Below are positions 20,901 to 26,704 of a stretch of 26,704 nucleotides of DNA, piece after piece. A model generated the notes under the pieces. It was not told the origin of the DNA and made no database searches. It worked only from the letters and a program-made list of their open reading frames with translations. Source of the stretch: Chromera velia (taxonomy: Eukaryota; Sar; Chromeraceae). A program made the translations under genes and the position numbers. The stretch covers positions 11,878 through 38,581 of the forward strand of contig JAHBMJ010000905.1 of NCBI GenBank assembly GCA_018398765.1, in the 5' to 3' direction. Position 1 is the stretch's first letter. Every line of letters begins with the position of its first letter.

Positions 20901-22400
20901 GGGACGAAGGAAGCAAAGGACGAAGGAAGCAAAGGACGAAGGAAGCAAGGGACGAAGGAAGCAAGGGACGAAGGAAGCAAGGGACGAAGGAAGCAAGGGA
21001 GGAAGGAAGCAAGGGACGAAGGAAGCAAAGGACGAAGGAAGCAAGGGACGAAGGAAGCAAGGGACGAAGGAAGCAAGGGAGGAAGGAAGCAAGGGACGAA
21101 GGAAGCACGGGACGAAGAAAGCAAGGGAGGAAGGAAGCAAGGGACGAAGGAAGCAAGGGACGAAGGAAGCAAGGGACGAAGGAAAGACCGTCAATTGGGT
21201 TTTGTGAAAGCTGGGTCTCGAGGGAGGATCATATGGGGGAAGAATGTTCATTGGGTGGAAGGGAAAAGTAACGGTAGGATTGACAGACAGCCAACGCCGT
21301 GACAAGACGAGCGACTTGATTGGATTGTGTGTGATTGGGTTCTGTTTCTCTCCGTCTTTTCTTTGCTTGTTTGTTTGTTCTTTCTGTTCTTCGTTCCTTT
21401 CTTTCTTCTCTCACCCTCTCTTTCCAGCCGGCTGCCTGTCTTTCGATTGTTCCGTGTTGCCTTTCTTGTGCAATCTCCCCTCTGCAGATAAAGAGAGTGC
21501 GCAGACGATGCTGGACGATGCTATTGAGAAGCTGACTGTGTACCTGAATGGCGAGAAGAAAGCTCCAGAGACGCCCACATCAACTCCCACTCTTCCCGTC
21601 TCCCCGTCCCCCTCACCCGTCACGTCTCTCCACACAAGAGAGACGTTGACGATGACAGAGAGCCCACACCCGTCTCTTCAAGACTCAAGCAGCCTGCCTC
21701 AACCAGATCTCACACCGAAGATCAGATATGTCAAGGCTGCATCCGCTCTTCTACAAGAGTCTGCGGGCAGCGAAGAAAGAGAGCGGACAGGCCTCGCCGA
21801 CACCTCTCCTGCTTCTCCCCCGTCTCTTCTGGAAAGCCATGAGTCCAACAAACAAGAAAGCATGAGTAGGAGTAAAAGGAGGAGGGAGAAGACACGTACC
21901 GCAGTGCTGGACCCTTTGTCGGTCCCCCCCCCCAGCTTTTCTGCTCGGAGATCTACCTCTCCCTCCGAAGTGATTCTGAGAGTGTTGGTTTCTGTCCGAG
22001 ACAACTTGAGAGCTTCGAGAGACAGGCTTTTGAAAGAAGAGCAGAAGGACGCCGAGAGGTACGACGAGGAGATGCAGGCCCTCCAGACGTCCTACGAAGA
22101 GGCCCTGGCAGAGGTGTCGGAGGTCAAACAAGAAAGAGGTGGGTAGGGAGGACTGAGCCGTAGAAAAAGACAGACAGAGATGAAAGAACGGAGACGGGAA
22201 CTAATACGGAAATGTTATGGAAGACCGCACTTGCGTGACTGCAAGCCTGTTATTCAAGATTTGAGAAAAGAATGGTCTCTAACTGCGTTGACGTTCCCTT
22301 TCCAAATCCTGAGATTTTCTCTCATTCACTTGCGGGCTCTCGAGACCTGATTGACCCTCACTACGTCTTTTTTGTCTGTTTGCGTTTTTTTCTTCTCGCT

Positions 22401-22441
<41 letters not shown>

Positions 22442-23212
22442 TACACTGACGTAGCACGCAGGGAGACTGATTACTCTTTTCTATCTGGGTCGCTGCGCAT
22501 GTACTTGAAATGAGGTGGAGAAAGTAATGTGTCTGTGGGTAGTTATCGAATTAATCTTTAAAGGAGAGAATGAAAAATGGAAGGAGGGCAAGAGTTGATC
22601 AGTGAAATGACGAACCAATGTGTATCTGCAGCTTCTCTCGAGGCAGCCCTGGCCGTCTCTCGGGAGGAGGTCTCGGAGAGTGCGGACAGTCAGGAGGCGG
22701 TGGCGTTGAGATTGGAGACCACCAAGAGAGACTGTGGTCAGTTGGGCTGATGGATGCGCGTCGGTGGACGGGTGTCTGTCTGGATCGGATCTAGCATGTT
22801 TCTTGATTGCGGTGGCGACGGAGGAAGATAGAAGAGGGTGGCTTGTCTTGATCCCGACTGACGCGCCTTTACTGCGTGGTGTGTGTTTGTGGTCGGACTT
22901 CATGGACTTTTGGGTCGGGTGTTCTTCTGTGTAGGGGGGCGTGTACACTGAGCGTCTGTCTCTCCCTTCTCTCCCTGCCTCCCTCACTCACTCACTGACT
23001 CTCCAACACCCTGACAAGTTTGCAGATGCATAGGTTCACTTGTTTACGGGTTCTCGTATCTCTTTATGGTCTGTGTATCTGTCTCACGCCCGCTCTCACA
23101 TGCAGGCGTCCTCCTCGACTCTGACGCCTTTTACGCAAGCAAACGCAAGAGGGCCGCAGAGATTGAGGGGCTTCAGCATGCTGCGTTTGCCCTCAGAGGA
23201 GCATCGGAGTGA
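14364..23212 (+). CDS. large secreted coiled-coil protein, 15 exons, four-fold internal repeat
   Basis: Exons: 14364-14480, 14857-15038, 15299-15386, 15747-15831, 16250-16862, 17348-17451, 17751-17842, 18393-18441, 18735-18794, 19186-19819, 20121-20175, 20559-20724, 21488-22138, 22632-22736 and 23106-23212. They total 3108 nt (1035 residues plus TGA at 23210), all in phase. Residues 1-31 look like a signal peptide (RLPRLLSVILGVCVLLG). The rest alternates helical coiled coil (for example YDQIVELLKRLKERADEESE with a DKIDCWC motif, Cys 83 and 85) with three Ser/Thr/Pro/Glu-rich disordered stretches encoded by the three long exons. The pattern of a start near I-V-x-L-L, a D-K-x-x-C-x-C motif, a C-x(7-9)-Y-x-x-R segment and an EI-x-A/G-L-x-x-A repeat matches uncharacterised secreted coiled-coil proteins I recall from dinoflagellates and chromerids. 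Function is unknown; a structural or extracellular role is plausible. Least certain are the exon 1 assignment (ATG then donor GTGGGT) and the exon 7 acceptor. Confidence 0.82.
14632..14652. other. AT palindrome in intron 1
   Basis: TATATTAATATTATTAATATA is a nearly perfect inverted repeat inside the first intron of the coiled-coil gene. No function can be assigned. Confidence 0.6.
15087..15151. repeat. compound CT then GT microsatellite, intron 2
   Basis: About 19 CT units followed by about 13 GT units, fully inside intron 2 (15039-15298) of the coiled-coil gene. It starts 48 bp after the donor. Confidence 0.95.
15856..15886. repeat. GTTT microsatellite, intron 4
   Basis: A short run of TTTG/GTTT units inside intron 4 (15832-16249), beginning about 25 bp after the donor. 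Confidence 0.8.
17311..17347. repeat. TGCC tetranucleotide repeat forming the exon 6 splice acceptor
   Basis: About nine TGCC units run without a gap into the CTGCAG acceptor of exon 6, whose first coding base is 17348. The repeat supplies the polypyrimidine-like tract and most of the acceptor. Confidence 0.9.
17877..17957. repeat. two GT microsatellites, intron 7
   Basis: GT runs at 17877-17898 and 17927-17957 are separated by a pyrimidine stretch. Both lie in intron 7 (17843-18392), 34 bp after the GTAAGT donor. Confidence 0.95.
18802..18828. repeat. CT-rich repeat, intron 9
   Basis: A CT run with one TTT interruption, starting just after the donor at 18795. Confidence 0.85.
20176..20194. 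repeat. GGGT repeat at the donor of intron 11
   Basis: GTGGGTGGGTGGGTGGG begins exactly at the donor GT of intron 11, so the splice donor is itself the first repeat unit. Confidence 0.85.
20781..21184. repeat. 16-bp purine-rich minisatellite, about 25 units, intron 12
   Basis: The unit GGAAGCAAGGGACGAA (variants AAAGGACGAA, GGGAGGAA and GTAAGG) repeats over about 404 bp, more than half of the 763-bp intron 12. Because 16 is 1 mod 3, the array cycles through all frames. It has no stop in the forward frames, so it produces long artefactual Lys/Glu/Arg/Gly ORFs continuous with exon 12. The upstream donor GTCAGT at 20725 and acceptor CTGCAG at 21482-21487 place it in an intron. Confidence 0.92.
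22401..22433. repeat. GT microsatellite, intron 13
   Basis: About 15 GT units inside intron 13 (22139-22631). Confidence 0.9.
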
Positions 23213-23559
23213 GGCGGGGATGCAGCAGGCACGTACTTGCAGAGAGATCGAGGGACGTACAGGCACGGGTATAATTTAAAGTGGGGGCGCGCAAAGTTTC
23301 TCGTCGATCCGTCTGATCATGGATGCATTATTCATCGATCAGGATTCCGTCAGGGCGTCCTGTCTGCATGTTTCCTTTTCCATGGCTTCGGTGCAGTCTT
23401 CGCATGTGTCCATTGAAAAGAAGTGTGTTTGAAGTAGAGGGAAGCTGCTGCCTGCAAGCGTATGCATGCTGGCACCTGCTCTCTCTTTCATCACACAAAC
23501 GGGACGGTACGCGGATTCGCTCTGTAACACAGAACATTTGTAAGGTTTTTAGAAGGAAA
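23213..23559. other. 3' flank of the coiled-coil gene, no gene recognised
   Basis: Short overlapping ORFs on both strands, none with coding character. Confidence 0.5.
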
Positions 23560-24105
23560 AAAAAAATGGTTGTGAACCCTATAAAAATTTGGTGTGGAAT
23601 TCAAGTTGGGCGTAAAAAATTGGAACTCTCGAATTTTGACCTAGATTTTAATACATAATTTTAAAAATTAGGCGTTTAAATTCTATAATTAATGAATGAA
23701 ATATAATATTACAAGGAGAAAAGAGTTAAAAGACATAAATTTTTGTATGCAGTTCGAAGCTAAACGTATATAGTAGACCGTTTACTAGCTCAATTTGCTG
23801 CTACTCAAGTCTGCTCTTATATTGAAGTACACGGAGGTAGAACATATAGTAGAACCTATATTTTTACCTATAAGCTATATATAGATGTACTAAGAGACTG
23901 TTTAGTTCAAAGTTGCTCTTATGTTTTACTTCTTTTCAAGTTCTTGTTTTTAAATAAACTAAAGAAAATTTATAGTAAAAATGACTTCCCTGAACCTAAC
24001 TACCAGTGTACCACTTGAAAGTTGAAGCCGCATTTTTGGATAAGCTTGAAAGTCTGCGCTGCTGGCGCGGATTATTTATGGTGTTTTAAAAGCTAAAGCA
24101 ACTTC
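23560..24105. repeat. third AT-rich island
   Basis: About 540 bp of AT-rich, stop-dense sequence with internal short repeats such as GTTTACTAGCTCAA near 23779 against GTTTAGTTCAAAG near 23950, and TGCTCTTAT occurring twice. Composition is like the islands at 1885-2450 and 7220-7730. Probably decayed repeat DNA. No coding potential is seen. Confidence 0.65.
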
Positions 24106-24248
24106 ATGCAGCCGACTCAACGATCACAAAACGAGAATCTGCCTTTCCCCTTCTTGTCAAACATTCTGTTTTTGTGAATTGAACGGCTTCTGCCTTTGAC
24201 CTCTACACCCAACACTCTTTGCTTCTGTCCCTGCCTCTCGTCAGTAAC

Positions 24249-24873
24249 ATGAAGTTCCTTGCTGTTCCCGCCGCTTTCGCTGTGGCTTTTGCCCAGAAGA
24301 AGGGTGCTGCCCCTGCTGCCCCTACCGTTTTCACCTGCCCTGCTGGCTACTCTCTCGAGGGTTCCAGCTGCACTAGAACCGAGACTGCTGACTATGTGAC
24401 CTCTTCCATCCCCCACACTGAGGTGATCCCTGCCCAGTCCTACTGCCCCAAGGTTGGTTGCCGAGATGCCGTCTCCGTGTCTGTCCTTGCCTGTCTCCTC
24501 AAGCTTTCAGTCCGACGGTGGTTTCTCCTTTCCCGAGTATGTTTATTTCTGTGCATGCACCTTCATTTTTGTACATACCTCCCTGCAGGCCTCCACCACA
24601 GACGGCTCTGGCTCTTGCGCCAAGACCACCACCACTGCTAAGATCCCCAACACCACCTCCATCCAGGTCCCCATGACCTCCTGCCCCGCTGGCTCCATAG
24701 GCCCCGGCGCTGACGGCATGTGCACCACCACCAGGACCATTCGCGTCCCCGAGGTCTCCTCCCGCGATGTCCCTGTGACCACCACCACCGTCGAGAAGAC
24801 CCCCTTCTCCGTTCCCGTCTCCAAGCAGGTCTCCGTCCCCGGGTATATAGCTGCGGCGTCCATGCATGCATGA
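24249..24873 (+). CDS. secreted Cys/Thr/Pro-rich protein, oocyst-wall-protein-like, possibly truncated
   Basis: Two exons, 24249-24452 (donor AAG then GTTGGT) and 24589-24873 (acceptor CTGCAG), joined in phase 0, give 162 residues. Residues 1-15 form a short signal peptide (MKFLAVPAAFAVAFA). The mature part has repeated Cys modules: TCPAGYSLEGSSC, then SYCPK with a Cys ten residues on, then SCPAGS followed by GMC. The C-P-x-G-(x)n-C spacing resembles oocyst wall proteins of apicomplexans; relatives in chromerids are expected from the literature. Between modules are Thr/Val/Pro-rich spacers (TTTTVEKTPFSVPV). The reading frame runs out at SVPGYIAAASMHA where another Cys module would be expected, just where a GC-rich insert begins. 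Coding DNA is strongly C-biased at third positions, unlike its flanks, suggesting high expression. A further spliced exon (donor CAG/GTCTCC or GG/GTATAT) is possible. Confidence 0.7.
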
Positions 24874-24979
24874 CTGCAATTGACTGCATGGGCCGCGGGG
24901 CCCCGCGCCGCGCTGAGGTTGACCCGCGCGGCCCCCCGGGCCCCCCCAAAAAAATCGTATACGCGCCCATGCATGCATG
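24860..24979. repeat. GC-rich insert bounded by 13-bp direct repeats
   Basis: CCATGCATGCATG occurs at 24860-24872 and again at 24967-24979. Between them lie 94 bp, largely G and C (GGGCCGCGGGGCCCCGCGCC near 24889), ending in a C-run followed by seven A. The left copy overlaps the stop codon of the oocyst-wall-like gene. The arrangement resembles a small insertion with a target duplication, but TGCATGCA words are common in this window, so chance is possible. Confidence 0.5.
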
Positions 24980-25112
24980 GTCTTTAGAGTCAGAGACGGA
25001 TCATGCGGAGACGGCTGTAAACATGCTAGCTAGCTGGAAACAGACATCCATCAGACATCCATATAAACAGACGTAATCAGACGTACGGCATCAAACTGCC
25101 AGATGCATCCAG

Positions 25113-25433
25113 ATGCATGGACCGGAGATGATCGGAGGCGTATCGAAGCAGTCTGAGAAAAGTTGGAGCCAGCAGCTGTACGTGCCTTCGAGTGAAAGAC
25201 AAGAAGATTTTTTGCGAAGGTTGCACTCTGGACGTTTAGATATATACCAGATCTTCCAACAGGAATCAGAGGGAGACGATAGAGTTGGGTTCGATCGCTC
25301 TCCACATCTGAATATCGATATTTATATTTGCCTGCTGCACCTGTCTGTTCGTGAAGGACAGAGACCCCTGAAGGCTGGAAAGCAAAGGCGGGTCGATACA
25401 GAAAAAAAAATTCAGACGGTGCGATTCAAGTAG
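25113..25433 (+). CDS. possible small ORF, 106 codons, unknown
   Basis: This ORF opens after an in-frame TAA and ends with TAG at 25431, 6 bp before and in the same frame as the next gene's ATG. Its central part (RQEDFLRRLHSGRLDIYQIF) has protein-like composition. It could be a separate small gene, a 5' exon of the downstream gene joined by splicing around the TAG (for example donor GTGAAG near 25353 to acceptor CTGCAG at 25499), a 3' exon of the upstream gene, or chance. No domain is recognised. Confidence 0.3.
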   Translation: MHGPEMIGGVSKQSEKSWSQQLYVPSSERQEDFLRRLHSGRLDIYQIFQQESEGDDRVGFDRSPHLNIDIYICLLHLSVREGQRPLKAGKQRRVDTEKKIQTVRFK

Positions 25434-25439
25434 AGAAAA

Positions 25440-26289
25440 ATGTTCGTTTGTGTCACCATTTTGTTGAATCTTTTGTTTTTGCCAGTAAGAGTGGCTGCAG
25501 AAGCTTCCCCTGTTTCTGTGCCGCTTCTGAACGAATTGCATTTCGGCATCGGGTATCCCAGCACCCCTCTGTTTGCCTCTACTCAACCCGACTTCATCGC
25601 AGCACTGCTGCACCGACAGCCAGCCTTCTCGGAAGAGGAGCTGAAGCTTGTTTTGACGGCTGCCGAGCTAGTTGGCTCGGTCTTGGGAGACCGGCGGAAG
25701 CCGGGGGGCAAATGGCAGCGTGCCCACCTGTACGGCTCGGGTCACTGTGCGCTGTCAATCGGTCTATCAGCCCCCCTTGTCGCCGCAGCAGTCTCACATT
25801 CAGCATATTTCGAGTCGGTCAATATGAGAAAAGCAAAGGAGAGACGGGAAGCGGGGTATTGCGCGAAGAGAAAATTCTTGAACAAGATGCTGGGAGGGGA
25901 GACGGAACGGCTCCTTTGGGAGTTTGCGCAGGTCCACGGCCACGGTCTGTCTGAGAGCTCTGTTCCCTGGATTTTGCGTCGTGTGCAGACGCGCAGAGAG
26001 GAAATGAGTGAGGCAGAGAAAGGCCTGATCAGGGCCATCTTGTGTGATGAGCTGGAGGCAAGTGCGGGGTTCGACTTTCTCTGGTCGAATAACTGGAAGG
26101 CCAGAAACAAGCGGTCCGTCCGTCCGTGTGGGAGGGAACCTTTCCTTTTTTTTGCATGCATGAATCATCTTCGGTCGAGGGGCATGCAGAAATTATGACG
26201 TAGTACAGAGGGGGTCGCTCAGTGCGTCTGTCTGTCCGTCAGCCTCCCTCGCTGCATTCCTTTCTTTTTTGTGCGAGTGAAAATAGGGG

Positions 26290-26323
<34 letters not shown>

Positions 26324-26704
26324 AAGAAAGGAAGAAACACCCGGAATGATTGTCAGTCAGTCAGGCAGGCAAACAGTCGGTCTCTCTGTGTGAACACGCA
26401 TGGGTTCTGTGTTGAAGTTATGGGGAGTGTTTCGTTTGGCGTGTAGTGACTGACCACTCGAACTTTGCATCGGGCTTGATCTGCTGGGCAGCAGTGGAGG
26501 TGCAAGCAAGAAAGAGATGTTCAAATCGGCATGTCCCTTTGGCCCCCTTTTGCTTTCATACTGGCTGATTGTTGTTCGTCGTGTCTGTTAGCAGTGGGCT
26601 CCAATTTTGTTCCCTTTCTTTTTTTTGTTCAACAGAGAAGTTCCAAATCTGAAAAAGAAGGTAGGAAGGGAAAAGTGTTGCGCTTTGTCCATTTGTTCTT
26701 TGGT
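25440..26704 (+). CDS. HD-like (DUF6817-type) protein, 5' part, runs off the window
   Basis: The first exon is 25440-26113 (225 codons), opening 6 bp after an in-frame TAG. A donor CG/GTCCGT at 26114 joins in phase to a segment starting at 26636 (acceptor CAACAG after a T-rich tract). That segment either ends at 26660 (donor GTAGGA) or stays open to the window edge. Residues 1-20 are hydrophobic and may be a signal peptide. The core has RAHLYGSGHCALSIGLSA (about 94-111), then SHSAYFES (119-126). This fits the pattern H-L-x-G-(S/T)-x(7-8)-G-x-x-x-x-(L/V)-x-x-A-x-x-H-(S/A)-x-Y of HD-fold DUF6817-type proteins, with His97 and His120 as the likely metal-site histidines. The later DELEASAGFDFLWSNNWKARN joined to KREV also fits that family. 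Biochemical role unknown. Without the splice the ORF stops at 26196. Confidence 0.55.
26114..26635. other. probable intron of the HD-like gene
   Basis: A 522-bp stretch between the proposed donor and acceptor. It contains a GA microsatellite at 26291-26322 and several CAGT/CAGG short repeats near 26354-26370. No coding potential is seen. Confidence 0.45.
26291..26322. repeat. GA dinucleotide microsatellite
   Basis: Sixteen GA units following a run of eight G. Confidence 0.95.

Noticed and set aside
20553-21302. 249-codon ORF continuing exon 12 through the 16-bp repeat
   Set aside because: The array is open in all forward frames. The donor GTCAGT at 20725 and acceptor at 21487 restore the family sequence (residues NEYKESAQ), so the repeat is intronic.
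24499-24978. three long reverse-strand ORFs over the oocyst-wall-like gene
   Set aside because: Gly/Val/Arg-rich shadows of a C-biased forward coding region.

Overview
This looks like nuclear DNA of a photosynthetic or recently photosynthetic alveolate. A chromerid alga such as Chromera velia is my best guess. The evidence is: intron-rich genes with canonical GT..AG introns whose acceptors are almost all TGCAG; abundant microsatellites and TGCATGCA palindromes; an oocyst-wall-protein-like secreted Cys protein; and a large secreted coiled-coil protein of a type I know mainly from dinoflagellates and chromerids. Dinoflagellates are less likely because all donors here are GT. The organism call is inference. 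All spliced models were built by hand from frame, phase and splice-site logic.

Layout. 1-4.3 kb is gene-poor: a GGAA microsatellite, an AT-rich island packed with GTTAC words, a 33-bp minisatellite and decayed minus-strand coding fragments. 4387-5877 (+) is an intronless, membrane-anchored alpha/beta hydrolase of the hormone-sensitive-lipase type. 5.9-11.2 kb is mostly non-coding, with simple repeats, a second AT-rich island and one doubtful spliced minus-strand gene near 8.95-9.35 kb. 13670-11201 (-) is a seven-exon gene not visible as any single long ORF. Joined in phase it encodes 283 residues, with an N-terminal hydrophobic segment and a C-terminal fatty-acid-binding-protein-like (calycin) domain. 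14364-23212 (+) is a 15-exon gene for a 1035-residue secreted coiled-coil protein with about four internal repeats; these two genes are head to head, about 690 bp apart. 23.2-24.2 kb holds a third AT-rich island. 24249-24873 (+) is a short two-exon secreted Cys/Thr-rich protein with oocyst-wall-like modules, ending abruptly beside a GC-rich insert bounded by a 13-bp direct repeat. 25440 to the window end (+) is the start of a gene for an HD-like (DUF6817-like) protein, preceded in the same frame by a 106-codon ORF.

The genes do not form a pathway; this is ordinary eukaryotic gene order. Two products fit lipid biology (an HSL-type esterase and a FABP-like protein), but a functional link is speculation. 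The most notable items are the hidden FABP-like gene, the repeat architecture of the coiled-coil protein, and repeat tracts that occupy introns and abut splice sites.
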